Below, one piece after another: positions 35,523-45,370 of a stretch of 64,000 nucleotides of DNA. Numbering within the stretch: the stretch's first letter is position 1; each line of letters opens with the position of its first letter. This stretch comes from Thalassospira lucentensis (GTDB taxonomy: Bacteria > Pseudomonadota > Alphaproteobacteria > Rhodospirillales > Thalassospiraceae). Position numbers and translations under genes: made by a program. The DNA is taken from NCBI RefSeq assembly GCF_011806425.1, contig NZ_JAATOV010000002.1:916938-980937 (forward strand), read 5' to 3'. Below the pieces are notes generated by a model that did not search any database, had not been told where the DNA came from, and worked only from the letters and a program-made list of their open reading frames with translations.

Positions 35523-36467
35523 ATGCCGACCATCCCCCTTGCGTCATCGCAACAGCAACGACGACTTTCCCTGACCCAGCGCGCCAAAAACGTACTGCAG
35601 AACGGAAAATTCGGTGCCTTGGTGCTGCTGCTCCCGCCAGCACTTATTCTCTTTAGCCTGTTTGTGATTTTCCCCCTGCTTCAGTCGGGCTATTTCGCGT
35701 TCTTTAACTGGAACGGATATGGACAGCCAACCGACTATGTGGGGCTTAAGAATTTCGAACAGATGATGGGGCATTCCGTGTTCCATTCGGCGATCTGGAA
35801 CACGATCAAGATCATTCTGGTCTCCCTTCTGGTTCAGATGCCACTGGCCCTGTTTTTGGCCCTTCTGATCTATAAGAAAACACCGACCAACGCCCTTTTC
35901 CGGCTGATCTTCTTTGTGCCCTACATTCTGGCCGAAGTCGCAGCTGGCCTGATCTGGAGCTTCGTTTTCGACGGCCATTACGGCGTTACCGCATCGGTCG
36001 GCGGCGCGTTCGGGCTCGAACCCTTCTTCATTCTGGCGGATCGCGACTGGGCCTTTATCGCGGTGATGACCGTGATCGTCTGGAAGTATTTCGGCTTCCA
36101 CATGATGATCTATATCGCCGCACTGCAAGGTGTGCCACGCGATCTGATCGAAGCCGCCCGCATCGAAGGCGCAAAACCGTTTGATATCGTGCGCTATGTG
36201 CAAATTCCCCTGATTAAGCCAGCCATCATCGTCAGCGCCTTCTTCGCCATTATCGGCGCCCTGCAGGTCTTTGACGTCATCATCCCGCTGACCAATGGCG
36301 GCCCGTCCAACACCAGCCATACCATTGTGACCTATCTTTACACCTTCGGGCTGACACGCCTGCGCATCGGTTTTGGCAGTGCGATTGGGGTTGTTCTGTT
36401 CATCACGGCCGTTGCCGTTGCCATTTTCTATCAACGTGCGGCCATGTCGCCGGGGAAAAAGCCATGA
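35523..36467 (+). CDS. Sugar ABC transporter permease (MalF-type)
   Basis: This 314-residue inner-membrane permease has a longer polar N-terminus and six membrane segments starting near residue 38 (ALVLLLPPALILFSLFVIFPL). The EAA loop is EAARIEGAKPFDIVRYVQIPL. The ATG at 35523 is preceded by GGAGG. Its stop overlaps the start of the next permease (ATGA at 36464-36467), a sign of translational coupling. Confidence 0.93.
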   Translation: MPTIPLASSQQQRRLSLTQRAKNVLQNGKFGALVLLLPPALILFSLFVIFPLLQSGYFAFFNWNGYGQPTDYVGLKNFEQMMGHSVFHSAIWNTIKIILVSLLVQMPLALFLALLIYKKTPTNALFRLIFFVPYILAEVAAGLIWSFVFDGHYGVTASVGGAFGLEPFFILADRDWAFIAVMTVIVWKYFGFHMMIYIAALQGVPRDLIEAARIEGAKPFDIVRYVQIPLIKPAIIVSAFFAIIGALQVFDVIIPLTNGGPSNTSHTIVTYLYTFGLTRLRIGFGSAIGVVLFITAVAVAIFYQRAAMSPGKKP

Positions 36468-37294
36468 TAAGCAAAGTCTTCCTGCGCAATCTTTTGCGTG
36501 TGACCGTGCTGTGCATCATCGCCAGTTTCGTCATCGCGCCCTTGCTTGCGACCGCCCTTGGCGGCTTTAAAACCAATGCTGAAATCCGCACCAGCGCCTT
36601 TGGCCTGCCCGAAACGTGGAATTTCGAATTCTATAACGCCATCGTGTCCGATCCGGCTTTCTGGCGCTATCTGGGCAATTCGTTGCTGATTTCGATTGCT
36701 GCGGTGATCCTGACCCTTCTGGTCGGGGCGGCGGCGGCCTATGTGTTCGCGCAAATCCGCTTTTTCGGATCGCGGATGCTGTTTTCCTATCTGCTGCTGG
36801 GGCTGATGTTCCCGTTTGCAACCGCCATCCTGCCGCTGTTCATTCAGGTGCGCGATATCGGCCTTCTGGATTCCTATTGGTCGGTCATTTTGCCGCAAAC
36901 TGCCTTTGGATTGTCCTTGGCAATTTTGCTTTTCCGCACCTTCTTCGAACAGCTCCCGCGTGAATTGTTCGAAGCCGCCTATGTCGATGGCTGTGGCTAT
37001 ATCCGGTTTTTCTGGCGGTTCACATTGCCGCTTTCCACACCGATCCTCGCCACCGTTGGCGTCTTTGTCTTTGTCCAGAGCTGGAACAACTTCCTGCTGC
37101 CTCTGGTCATGCTCAATTCGCGTGAAGCCTTCACATGGCCGCTTGGCATGATGCAGTTCCGCGGTGAATTCGTAACCGAATGGAACCGCACACTGGCCTT
37201 CGTCACCCTGACGATCATGCCCGCCATCGTTTTCTTCCTCGCTGCCCAGAAATATATCGTCGCCGGTTTGACCGGTGGTGCTGTCAAAGGTTGA
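36464..37294 (+). CDS. Sugar ABC transporter permease (MalG-type)
   Basis: This second permease of the importer has 276 residues and six membrane segments. Its EAA loop is EAAYVDGCGYIRFFWRFTLPLSTP and it ends with the common AAQKYIVAGLTGGAVKG. It overlaps the preceding permease gene by 4 bases and is followed 4 bases later by the GH43 gene. Confidence 0.93.
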   Translation: MISKVFLRNLLRVTVLCIIASFVIAPLLATALGGFKTNAEIRTSAFGLPETWNFEFYNAIVSDPAFWRYLGNSLLISIAAVILTLLVGAAAAYVFAQIRFFGSRMLFSYLLLGLMFPFATAILPLFIQVRDIGLLDSYWSVILPQTAFGLSLAILLFRTFFEQLPRELFEAAYVDGCGYIRFFWRFTLPLSTPILATVGVFVFVQSWNNFLLPLVMLNSREAFTWPLGMMQFRGEFVTEWNRTLAFVTLTIMPAIVFFLAAQKYIVAGLTGGAVKG

Positions 37295-37298
37295 TGCC

Positions 37299-38921
37299 AT
37301 GTCTGCTGAAATGATCCCAAACCCCATCCTTCCCGGTTTCAACCCGGACCCGTCAATCTGCCGCGTTGGCGATGATTATTACATCGCGACCTCAACCTTC
37401 GAATGGTTCCCCGGCGTTCAAATTCATCATTCCCGTGATCTGGTGAATTGGACACTGATCGCGCGCCCGTTAAACCGCAAATCGCAACTTGATATGCGCG
37501 GCAATCCGGATTCCGGGGGCATCTGGGCCCCTTGCCTGACCTATTCTGATGGTCTGTTTTGGCTGATTTATACCGACGTCAAACGTAAGGACGGCGCCTT
37601 TAAGGACACGCCAAACTATCTTGTGACCGCCCCGGCCATTGATGGCCCTTGGTCGGAACCGGTTTATCTCAACGCATCGGGCTTTGATCCGTCGCTGTTC
37701 CATGACGAGGACGGCCGAAAATGGCTGATCAACATGATCTGGGATCACAACCAGGTGGTTGGTGAACGCTTTGTCGGTATTGCGCTTCAGGAATACTCAA
37801 CCACCGAAAAGAAACTGGTCGGCCCGATCCGCAACATCTATCGCGGGACCGATCACCTGTTTACCGAAGGCCCGCATTTATATCGTCGCGATGGCTATTA
37901 CTATCTGCTCGTGGCTGAGGGCGGCACGGGCTATAACCATGCCGTCACCATCGCGCGATCCCGCGACTTGACCGGCCCATACGAAACCGATCCGGCCAAA
38001 CATATCCTGACGTCAAAGGACAATCCGGAAAATCCGCTGCAACGTGCGGGCCACGCCGATATTGTTCAAACGCAGGATGGCGAATTTTATATGGTGCATC
38101 TGTGCAGCCGCCCGCTGCCCGGCACCAAAAGATCACCATTGGGGCGTGAAACCGCAATCCAGAAACTTGTTTGGGAAAAAGGCGACTGGCCCCGTTTGGC
38201 CAACGGCACCAACCAACCCGATCTAATGGTCCCGGCCCCCGATCTTGCCCCCCATCCGTTTGACGCAGAACCCGCGCGTATTGATTTCACGCCGGGCGAT
38301 CTGCCTTCGGTGTTCCAATGGCTGCGCACCCCCGAACCTGAAACCCTGTTTTCACTGGGTGAACGGCCGGGCCATTTACGCCTGTTCGGGCGCCAAGCGC
38401 CGGGGTCGGCATTCGACCATTCCCTTGTCGCCCGTCGCCAAACCGACATCAATTACAGTGCGGAAACCGTTGTTGAATTTACCCCGTTCGACTTCCAGCA
38501 AATGGCTGGTCTGATGGCATGGTACAACCGGTTCCAGTATCACTATCTCGCCGTCACTGCTGACCAAGACGGCAACCGCAAGCTCAATATTTACAGCTGC
38601 CCCGGCGATTTCCCCTATGCCCGGACGACCTATCCGCTGCCCGCATCCATCGACCTTCCCAAAGACGGCGTCATCCGCCTTGGCGTCGATGTGACCGGGC
38701 CGGAATTACGGTTCCGCTATGCCCTTCCGGGTGGGGACTGGACCATGATTGATGCGGTCCTTGATCACACGGCCCTGTCTGACGAAGCCGGAAGCGGCGA
38801 AGGCACAAACTTCACCGGTGCCTTCATCGGCATGGCCGCGCATGACACCAGCGGGCGTGGCATTCACGCCGATTTTGCTCATTTCATCTATAACGCCAAC
38901 GGGGAACGCAACAATGGCTGA
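37299..38921 (+). CDS. Glycoside hydrolase family 43 (beta-xylosidase-like)
   Basis: GH43 enzymes cleave xylose or arabinose units from oligosaccharides by inversion. The five-bladed propeller is visible at the N-terminus: NPDPSICRVGDDYYIATSTFEWFPGVQIHHSRDL with the catalytic-base Asp17, GFDPSLFHDEDGRKWL with Asp130, and TEGPHLYRRDGYYYLLVAEGG with the catalytic acid Glu190. The C-terminal 200 residues form the beta-sandwich domain of beta-xylosidases. There is no signal peptide, so it acts in the cytoplasm on imported oligosaccharides. The ATG at 37299 gives the usual N-terminus; 37275 would overlap the permease. It overlaps the ATPase gene by 8 bases. Confidence 0.92.
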   Translation: MSAEMIPNPILPGFNPDPSICRVGDDYYIATSTFEWFPGVQIHHSRDLVNWTLIARPLNRKSQLDMRGNPDSGGIWAPCLTYSDGLFWLIYTDVKRKDGAFKDTPNYLVTAPAIDGPWSEPVYLNASGFDPSLFHDEDGRKWLINMIWDHNQVVGERFVGIALQEYSTTEKKLVGPIRNIYRGTDHLFTEGPHLYRRDGYYYLLVAEGGTGYNHAVTIARSRDLTGPYETDPAKHILTSKDNPENPLQRAGHADIVQTQDGEFYMVHLCSRPLPGTKRSPLGRETAIQKLVWEKGDWPRLANGTNQPDLMVPAPDLAPHPFDAEPARIDFTPGDLPSVFQWLRTPEPETLFSLGERPGHLRLFGRQAPGSAFDHSLVARRQTDINYSAETVVEFTPFDFQQMAGLMAWYNRFQYHYLAVTADQDGNRKLNIYSCPGDFPYARTTYPLPASIDLPKDGVIRLGVDVTGPELRFRYALPGGDWTMIDAVLDHTALSDEAGSGEGTNFTGAFIGMAAHDTSGRGIHADFAHFIYNANGERNNG

Positions 38922-39945
38922 CGTTCATCTCAGACATATCAATAAATGCTTTGGCGCCGTCGAAGTCATTCCTGATATCGAACTCGAAATCCCGCATGGC
39001 TCCTTTACCGTATTGGTCGGGCCATCGGGTTGCGGCAAATCGACCTTGCTTCGCATGATTGCTGGTTTGGAAAAACCGACATCCGGAACGATTGAAATCG
39101 ATGGCGATGATGTCACCAATTTCGAGCCTTCCGCCCGCGGCATTTCGATGGTGTTCCAATCCTATGCGCTGTATCCGCATATGACCGTGGCCCAAAATAT
39201 CGATTTTGGCCTGCGTCTGATGAAAATGCCCGCCGCCGAACGCGAAGAACGGGTCAAGGATGCTGCCAAACGCCTGCATCTTGAACAATTGCTGGACCGC
39301 AAACCGTCCGAACTTTCCGGCGGTCAACGTCAACGCGTTGCCATCGGGCGTTCGATTGTCCGCAATCCCAAGGTGTTCCTGTTTGACGAACCGCTATCAA
39401 ACCTTGATGCCGCCCTGCGCACCCAGATGCGTGTCGAACTGGCCGAACTGCACCAATCCATTGGTGCCACCATGGTGTATGTCACCCACGATCAGGTCGA
39501 AGCCATGACCCTGGCCGATCAGATCGTGGTCATGAATGGCGGGCGCATCGAACAGGTCGGCCCGCCAATGGAACTTTACGACAATCCACAAACCGAATTT
39601 GTCGCTTCCTTCATCGGCTCGCCCAAAATGAACTTGCTGCCCGGCAAGGCCATCGGGCGCGACGACATCAAATCGGTTGGCATCCGTCCCGAACATCTCG
39701 AAACCCATCTGGAAACTGGCAAATGGGCCGCCCGGGTCGGGGTGATTGAAAACCTTGGCAGCGACACAGTCGTCTATATGGAAACCGATGATTTCGGGCA
39801 TGTGACCGTGCGCCTGCCCGGCCACCATCCCCTTCGGACCGGGGATCGTGTTTTCCTGACCCCGGATGAAAAACACCTGCATTTGTTTGGCATGGATGGC
39901 CGCAAAATCCTCGCCAAAGAGCCCCTTTCTGCGCCCGCCACCTGA
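38914..39945 (+). CDS. Sugar ABC transporter ATP-binding protein (UgpC/MalK-type)
   Basis: This is the ATPase of the importer: Walker [21 protein letters not shown], signature [16 protein letters not shown], Walker [16 protein letters not shown] and [11 protein letters not shown], followed by the TOBE regulatory domain (VGIRPEHLETHLETGK). The ATG at 38914 gives MADVHLRHINKCFG, the standard start, and 343 residues; longer upstream frames run through the GH43 gene and are not credible. Its close likeness to the polyol ATPase at 24.1 kb shows both belong to the same subfamily. Confidence 0.94.
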   Translation: MADVHLRHINKCFGAVEVIPDIELEIPHGSFTVLVGPSGCGKSTLLRMIAGLEKPTSGTIEIDGDDVTNFEPSARGISMVFQSYALYPHMTVAQNIDFGLRLMKMPAAEREERVKDAAKRLHLEQLLDRKPSELSGGQRQRVAIGRSIVRNPKVFLFDEPLSNLDAALRTQMRVELAELHQSIGATMVYVTHDQVEAMTLADQIVVMNGGRIEQVGPPMELYDNPQTEFVASFIGSPKMNLLPGKAIGRDDIKSVGIRPEHLETHLETGKWAARVGVIENLGSDTVVYMETDDFGHVTVRLPGHHPLRTGDRVFLTPDEKHLHLFGMDGRKILAKEPLSAPAT

Positions 39946-39960
39946 ACGGAAAAACGCGTT

Positions 39961-41070
39961 ATGACAACATCATCACTTGGCGTTGGTATCATCGGATGCG
40001 GTGTCATCAGCGAAATATACCTTCAACGTGCCCAAACCTTCCCGCAGATCGACGTCAAAGCTGTCGCCGATCTCAACCCGGATGCGGCGCGCATCCGGGC
40101 CGAGGCATTCAACGTCGAAGCCCTAACCGTCGATGCCCTTCTCGCCCGCGATGACATTGATATCGTCCTGAACCTAACAATCCCCGCCGCCCACATGGCA
40201 ATCAGCATGGCCGCCGTTAATGCCGGCAAACATGTCTATTCCGAAAAACCGCTGACCGGCACGGTCGCAGATGCCCGTGCCCTGCTGTCTGCGGCGACCC
40301 AAAAAGGTGTGCGTGTTGGCTGCGCGCCCGATACCTTCCTTGGCGGCAGCCACCAAACCGCCCGCGCCCTGATTGACCAAGGCAAAATCGGCGAACCGCT
40401 CGCCGGGACCGCGACCTTGATGCTGCCCGGTCACGAACGGTGGCATCCCAACCCGGATTTCTATTATGTCCGCGATGGCGGCGGTCCACTGCTTGATATG
40501 GGGCCTTATTACATCACCGCGATGATCAATATGCTCGGACCGGTTTCGCGTGTGTCGGGCATGGGCCGGTCGAGCCGCACCACCCGCGTCATTGAATCGG
40601 GCCCCCGCAAGGGCCAGGAAATTCCTGTCACCACGCCAACCCATATTACTGGTGTGATGGAATTTACCAGCGGTGCGCTGGTGCAAATCACAACCAGCTT
40701 CGATGTCGAAGCACACCGCCACACCCCGCTTGAAGTCTATGGCAGCGAAGGCACCCTGCTTGTGCCCGATCCCAATCGGTTTGACGGCACCGTCAGTCTC
40801 TATCGCCGCGGCGAAGACTGGCAGGACATGCCAATGACCCATGGCTATGGAGACGATAACTATCGCGGGATCGGCATTGCCGATATGGCCGATGCCATTC
40901 TCAATAATCGTCCGCACCGCGCCAGTGGCAAACTCGCCCTGCATGCGCTTGACGTGATGGAAAGCCTCCTGACCGCCACGCTTGAACACCGCACCGTCGC
41001 CATCCAAAGCGCCTGTGACCGTCCCGACGGGCTCGCACCAAACCTGTCTGTCGGTCAACTTCACGCATAA
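39961..41070 (+). CDS. Gfo/Idh/MocA-family oxidoreductase
   Basis: This is an NAD(P)-dependent sugar oxidoreductase: Rossmann start GVGIIGCGVISEIYLQRA, the conserved HVYSEKPLTGTVADARAL with the family lysine, and the C-terminal beta-sheet domain (GGGPLLDMGPYYITAMINMLGPVSRVSG). It has 369 residues. It lies in the sugar operon between the ATPase and the ThuA-like gene, a pairing common in oligosaccharide-catabolic clusters, where it probably oxidises or epimerises the released sugar. The substrate is not evident. Confidence 0.9.
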   Translation: MTTSSLGVGIIGCGVISEIYLQRAQTFPQIDVKAVADLNPDAARIRAEAFNVEALTVDALLARDDIDIVLNLTIPAAHMAISMAAVNAGKHVYSEKPLTGTVADARALLSAATQKGVRVGCAPDTFLGGSHQTARALIDQGKIGEPLAGTATLMLPGHERWHPNPDFYYVRDGGGPLLDMGPYYITAMINMLGPVSRVSGMGRSSRTTRVIESGPRKGQEIPVTTPTHITGVMEFTSGALVQITTSFDVEAHRHTPLEVYGSEGTLLVPDPNRFDGTVSLYRRGEDWQDMPMTHGYGDDNYRGIGIADMADAILNNRPHRASGKLALHALDVMESLLTATLEHRTVAIQSACDRPDGLAPNLSVGQLHA

Positions 41071-41081
41071 AGGATAAAACC

Positions 41082-41729
41082 ATGCCCCAAAAATCAGCAC
41101 TCATCTTCTACGGCGGATGGGAAGGACACGAACCTGACGCCTGCGCCAAAGTCATCGACGACATGCTGCGCAAAGAAAACTTCACCACCGAACGGGTCGA
41201 AGGCACAGATTGCCTCACCCGCCAGGATCTTGATCAGTTTGATCTGATTGTGCCGCTTTGCACCCAAACCACGGTGGAAAAGGAAGCACTCGATAATTTG
41301 GTTGCCGCCATTGCGGCCGGCACCGGGCTTGGTGGTTTTCATGGCGGCATGGGCGATACGTTCCGCATGGAACCGGCTTATCAGTTCATGGTCGGCGGAC
41401 AGTGGGTCGCACATCCGGGCGATATCATTGATTATCGCGTCAACATCACCAAACCCGATGATCCCATTGTCGCGGGCATCGGCGACTTCGATTACCATTC
41501 CGAACAATATTACATGCATGTCGACCCTGCGATTAACGTGCTGGCCGAAACCACCTTCACCGGCGACCATGCCCATTGGATTGACGGGGTCAAAATGCCG
41601 GTGGTCTGGAAACACCACTATGACAAAGGACGAGTCTTTTTCTCCGCCCTCGGTCACGTCGCCGACGAATTCAAAGTCCCGCAAATGTACGAAATCGTCC
41701 GCCGCGGCCTAATTTGGGCGGCCCGCTAG
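41082..41729 (+). CDS. ThuA-domain protein
   Basis: ThuA-like proteins have a class I glutamine amidotransferase-like fold and are found in sugar-catabolic operons; in rhizobia the family member takes part in trehalose use together with an oxidoreductase (ThuB). This protein shows ALIFYGGWEGHEPDACAKVI, LIVPLCTQTTVEKEALDNLVAAIAAGTGLGGFHGGMGDTFR and HWIDGVKMPVVWKHHYDKGRVFFSALGHVADEF. Length is 215 residues. It is the last gene of the operon and is followed by a strong terminator and then the edge of a genomic island. Confidence 0.9.
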   Translation: MPQKSALIFYGGWEGHEPDACAKVIDDMLRKENFTTERVEGTDCLTRQDLDQFDLIVPLCTQTTVEKEALDNLVAAIAAGTGLGGFHGGMGDTFRMEPAYQFMVGGQWVAHPGDIIDYRVNITKPDDPIVAGIGDFDYHSEQYYMHVDPAINVLAETTFTGDHAHWIDGVKMPVVWKHHYDKGRVFFSALGHVADEFKVPQMYEIVRRGLIWAAR

Positions 41730-41756
41730 ATTTTGGGTTTTACCAAGCCTAAACGA

Positions 41757-41787
41757 CAAAACCCCACCGATTGGATTGGCGGGGTTT
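41757..41787 (+). terminator. Intrinsic terminator of the sugar operon
   Basis: AAAACCCC (41757-41764) pairs with GGGGTTTT (41780-41787), extended by CC/GG past one mismatch. It lies 28 bases after the ThuA-like gene and 5 bases before the left copy of the tRNA-fMet end. Confidence 0.88.
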
Positions 41788-41791
41788 TATC

Positions 41792-41804
41792 GTTTGGTTG
41801 CGGG
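41792..41804. repeat. Left attachment-like copy of the tRNA-fMet 3' end
   Basis: TTTGGTTGCGGGG matches 13 bases at the 3' end of tRNA-fMet (63767-63779, read on the plus strand) in the same orientation. Together with the longer copy at 63605-63624 it brackets the DNA between, as an attachment-site remnant of an element inserted at this tRNA gene would. Thirteen bases could match by chance, but the location at the change from core to foreign genes supports it. Confidence 0.6.
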
Positions 41805-41897
41805 GACGCTCCGATTCGCGCTGGATGACAACGGCAAGCCGGTGCCGGACGACAAGGGTGTCGCGAAAACCCGCGATGTGCGCCTTGACCGACCAGA

Positions 41898-42371
41898 TTG
41901 ATGGTCTTGCCTCCCTATATCGCACCTGCAAGGACCATCAGCCCGGTGGAACGGGCCAAACAGATCCTCAAACAGGGCAATGTCCCGATCTTCCATAATC
42001 AGAATGACCGGGCGTTTTATCGATCCTCAACAGATCAGATCCTCATGACCTATCAAGCCGCCTTCAAAGGCCAATATGAATATTACGCCACGGCTTTGCA
42101 TGAGTTGAGTCATGCTACTGGTCATGGATCACGCATGGCGCGAGAGTTCGGAGCGTTTGGCTCTAAGGTCTACGCCAAAGAAGAACTGCGTGCCGAGATC
42201 GCCAGCTACATGCTGACCACAGAGCTTGGTCTTGGTCATTACCCGAAACGCCATGCCAGCTATGTCGGCTCCTGGATGAAAGCCATCAAGGAAGATCGCA
42301 ATGCGCTGTTCATCGCTGCGCGGGATGCAGAGAACATCCGTACATGGATCATGGAGCCCGAGATGCGGTAA
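41898..42371 (+). pseudogene. Truncated ArdC/TraC-like zincin domain
   Basis: The frame encodes the C-terminal half of an ArdC-type antirestriction or TraC-associated protein: the metallopeptidase-like zinc motif LHELSHATGHGSRM (HExxH), preceded by VPIFHNQNDRAFYRSSTDQILM and followed by KEELRAEIASYMLTTELGL. The usual N-terminal ssDNA-binding domain is missing; upstream sequence 41805-41897 has only a short frame ending in TGA. Such genes sit on conjugative plasmids and ICEs and help incoming ssDNA. Here it is most likely a 5'-truncated remnant at the left island edge. Confidence 0.75.
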
Positions 42372-42383
42372 AGCCGAATCCCG

Positions 42384-43642
42384 GTGAAAATCAAAGAACA
42401 AACCAATACCATTGCCCCGGCTGTTGAAAGACAGAAGGAAAATGCCATGAAATGTGAAATCTCACAGGCTCCCAACCAAGACACCAACACCGAACGCAAA
42501 CGCATCTATCTCAATGTTCCGTTCAGTGAAAAGGATGAAGCCAAGGCACTTGGGGCAAAATGGGATCGTCGGGCCAAGGCGTGGTATGCTCGCGATGATA
42601 TGGAGCTTGAACCGTTTAAACGCTGGCAGGAGACCAAAACCAAAGCTCCTGAACCGAAAGATCAAGCCAGAAGACAAGTTTGCCCTGGCGCTGAAAGAAA
42701 ACGGTCTGATCCTCGATGCCCCGCCGACCATGGATGGCAAATGGCATCGGGTAGCGGTCGAAGGAGATCGCAAGGGCCAGAAAAGCGGTTCCTATCGCGG
42801 GCTTCTTGAAGGCATTCTGGCTGGCAACATCACCAATTACAAGTCCGGGCAATATCCCGTCAAATGGGTGGCGACCGGCACCAAGATCGATCCCAAAGAA
42901 TTGGAACAGTCCAGAGCCGAAGCTGCAGCCCGCAAAGCAGCCCAGGAACAGGAGCTCCGTGCGCAATATCGCGCCGTGGCCAAACGGGCCTACGGGATTT
43001 TCCATAACGCCGAACCAGCTCCCGCCAATCACCCCCTATCTGCAAAACAAGCAGGTTCCGGCAGGCGATCTACGTATTGATCAGTCGGGCAACCTGCTTA
43101 TGCCGATGGCCAACGACAAAGGCTTTATCGAGAACATCCAGACGATCCACCCCGATGGCACCAAGATATATGTCAACGACGGCAAAAAGCGCGGCCTGAT
43201 GCATGTGATCGAAGGTGACCCCAAAGGCCCGATGATCATTTCAGAGGGTTATTCCACCGGTCAAAGTCTTCATATGGCCAGCGGGCTGACCGTTGTGGTT
43301 GCACTTGATTCCGGCAATCTGACACCGGTGGCCGAGGCCCTTCACAAAAAGCATCCGGATCGGCCACTGGTGATTGCAGCCGATGATGATCACGCCAAGC
43401 AAGTTAATGCCGGGATCAAGGGGGCTGAGCGAGCATCTGAGCTGACCGGGGCAAAGATCCTGCGTCCTGATCTAAATGAGGATGAAAAAGCCAAAGGCCT
43501 GACCGATTTTAACGACATCCATCGGGAACGCGGAATTGAGGGGTTGAAACGCTTTGTCACCGAACAGCTCGGCCTGACCAAACCGAAAGCCAAAGCCATA
43601 ACACGGGGGCGCGAACAGCAGACTGCCAGCCTGGCGGTCTGA
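42384..43642 (+). pseudogene. Frameshifted TraC-like primase (DUF5710 and Toprim)
   Basis: One ancestral gene is spread over three frames. The first part has the DUF5710 domain RIYLNVPFSEKDEAKALGAKWDRRAKAWYA; near 42660 the sense frame shifts to KPEDKFALALKENGLILDAPP...; near 43030 it shifts again to QVPAGDLRIDQSGNLLMPM and a Toprim domain with MIISEGYSTGQSLHMASGLTVVVALDSGNL and LVIAADDDHAKQ. Such proteins are plasmid-transfer primases. Two uncorrected shifts mean the full protein is not made, unless the window has sequencing errors. A hairpin at 43653-43677 (CCGGTGGCG/CGCCACCGG) follows. Confidence 0.8.
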
Positions 43643-43717
43643 TCCCCGAATACCGGTGGCGCGATGCACGCCACCGGCACCTCTTTCCTATTTGCCATTT
43701 AACCCGGAGAACACCTC

Positions 43718-44008
43718 ATGACCGAACAGCATGTGAAGGACATTTTTGAAAAGCGCGGCCAGCTTGAAGAGGCTCGCGACCTTGATTGCAACGCTTGTGG
43801 CCCGGCATTGGTCTTTGCACTGCAGGTAGGCGAGAATACCTTCTCACTTGATCTACCAACCCTACTGCAATGTCTCTACCTTGCCGAGCAGAAAGCCTCC
43901 GTCCCCAAGTTGGGAGCTGCATGGTGGAACAGCGTCATAAACCATTATAACATCGGTTCTTCCATCCGTGAGACAGTCGCCGGGAGATCAGATAATGCAC
44001 GTCTATAA
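43718..44008 (+). CDS. Hypothetical plasmid-type protein, 96 residues
   Basis: I do not recognise this small protein. It begins MTEQHVKDIFEKRGQLEEARDLDCNACGPALVFALQVGENTFSLDL and seems mostly helical, without signal or membrane segment. AACCCGGAGAACACC precedes the ATG. It overlaps the next gene by 14 bases and lies between the primase remnant and mobilisation genes, so it is probably a conjugation-associated accessory gene. Confidence 0.6.
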   Translation: MTEQHVKDIFEKRGQLEEARDLDCNACGPALVFALQVGENTFSLDLPTLLQCLYLAEQKASVPKLGAAWWNSVINHYNIGSSIRETVAGRSDNARL

Positions 44009-44984
44009 ATTGCAGGCACAGACAGTCGACGAGAAAGAGATCGAGCGCACCGCCTTTGAACGCGACACCAGAAAACTTGAGCCCTGGTATCAGGTCACCG
44101 ACGACAAACAGCGCGAATATGCCGTATGTCCGGCCTGTGACAACCCGATCCGTCTGGTAGGACTGTATGAGGAGCTTCCTCATACGGATCGCCCCTATGG
44201 TCGCCACACAGGCAAACCGGTTACCGGGTTTGATTATTTCAACGCCGATAATTTTGAATGGTGTCCCTATGTGCGCAAGAACCAGAGCAAAGGTAGTAGT
44301 CGCAAACGCGGCATGGAGGGCATCTCTCTCAAGATCCTCGGCATCGTACTGACCCAGTTTGACCGGGTGATCTACATTATCCGCAAAGAGACCGGCATCT
44401 GGATCTCGCCCAAAATTGCACTCGCCATGCTGGAAAACTGGATTGAAGCAGAAGGCTACCGTTTCTACGATGCGACCCTGCGCAACATCCCCTGGATGTT
44501 TGCCTATCGCTCCAAAGGCCTCTCGATCTTCGGTCAGAAAATCAGCAAGGGTCAGGATGAACTGCGTCAGGCCATCATCGAAGGCATCCCCCTTGCCCGT
44601 TTTGATGAAAATGGTCGTATTGCAAAGGGCGATCAGTTCTATGACGTGACCTGGTGCTTTGTTGATTACCGCCGCAAGACAGAAGACGACAGCCTAATCG
44701 AGATGGTCGAGTTTGAAGTCTGTGATAGGGATCGCAACGTGGTCTTCGCCAAGACCATCACCTTTGATCCAAGGTATTTTGCAAACCTGATCAATTACAG
44801 CAATCCCGACAAGCGGGAGCCACATCTCATCGCAAAGGCCAAGGAAGTGTATGAGCGCAAATTCGGCGCGGATTTTACACGCAGTATCGTCAATCTGGTT
44901 GACGGTTTTGATGCCACCCTTCCCGAGAGTATCCGGGCCGAAATGTTGCCGGGCGATTCTCCCACAAGATCTTCCGGGCAATAG
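43995..44984 (+). CDS. Hypothetical mobilisation-region protein, 329 residues
   Basis: I do not recognise it by name. It has a possible zinc-binding piece YAVCPACDNPIRLVGL with two cysteines, another conserved-looking stretch NFEWCPYVRKNQSKGSSRKRG, and a mixed alpha/beta remainder (ENWIEAEGYRFYDATLRNIPWMFAYRSKGLSIFGQKIS). The ATG at 43995 follows GGGAGATCAG and gives MHVYKLQAQT. It is intact and ends 11 bases before the MobC-like gene, suggesting a shared transcript with mobilisation genes. Its role in transfer or plasmid maintenance is a guess from place. Confidence 0.65.
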   Translation: MHVYKLQAQTVDEKEIERTAFERDTRKLEPWYQVTDDKQREYAVCPACDNPIRLVGLYEELPHTDRPYGRHTGKPVTGFDYFNADNFEWCPYVRKNQSKGSSRKRGMEGISLKILGIVLTQFDRVIYIIRKETGIWISPKIALAMLENWIEAEGYRFYDATLRNIPWMFAYRSKGLSIFGQKISKGQDELRQAIIEGIPLARFDENGRIAKGDQFYDVTWCFVDYRRKTEDDSLIEMVEFEVCDRDRNVVFAKTITFDPRYFANLINYSNPDKREPHLIAKAKEVYERKFGADFTRSIVNLVDGFDATLPESIRAEMLPGDSPTRSSGQ

Positions 44985-44995
44985 CGGAACAAGAA

Positions 44996-45370
44996 ATGGC
45001 CACCGAACGTCACGTTATCAAAACCTATCTCAACGACGAAGAGAAAGCCCGCATCGATCAGCTTGCCCGCCAGCTGCGCCTGTCACGCTCGGAACTGCTC
45101 AAACGCTTGCTGATGAATACCAAACTGCCCAGTGCCAGAGACTTTGCCGCATGGCAGGGCATTCGAGATCTACTCAAGGTCAATGCCGATCAGGCCCGCT
45201 TGGGCAATCTCTTCAAGCTCGCCCTCGATGAGCCGCTCTCTGCAGATCTCTTGAAGAAGTTCGACAACCTGAACCGCGATATCGAGGCAACCCAGAAAGA
45301 ACTCAAAGCGGCCATTGGTGAGATCCGGATGCAGCTTCAGCCCGGCAAGAACCTGCAGGACAAATCATGA
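44996..45370 (+). CDS. MobC-like relaxosome accessory protein
   Basis: The 124-residue protein starts with a ribbon-helix-helix-like DNA-binding region, RHVIKTYLNDEEKARIDQLARQLRLSRSELLKRLL, and continues as a helical tail (KKFDNLNRDIEATQKELKAAIGEIRMQL). This layout fits MobC/TraJ-type proteins that bind oriT and help the relaxase nick. It overlaps the relaxase start by 4 bases (ATGA), the normal arrangement. It seems intact although its partner is broken. I could not identify an oriT. Confidence 0.78.
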   Translation: MATERHVIKTYLNDEEKARIDQLARQLRLSRSELLKRLLMNTKLPSARDFAAWQGIRDLLKVNADQARLGNLFKLALDEPLSADLLKKFDNLNRDIEATQKELKAAIGEIRMQLQPGKNLQDKS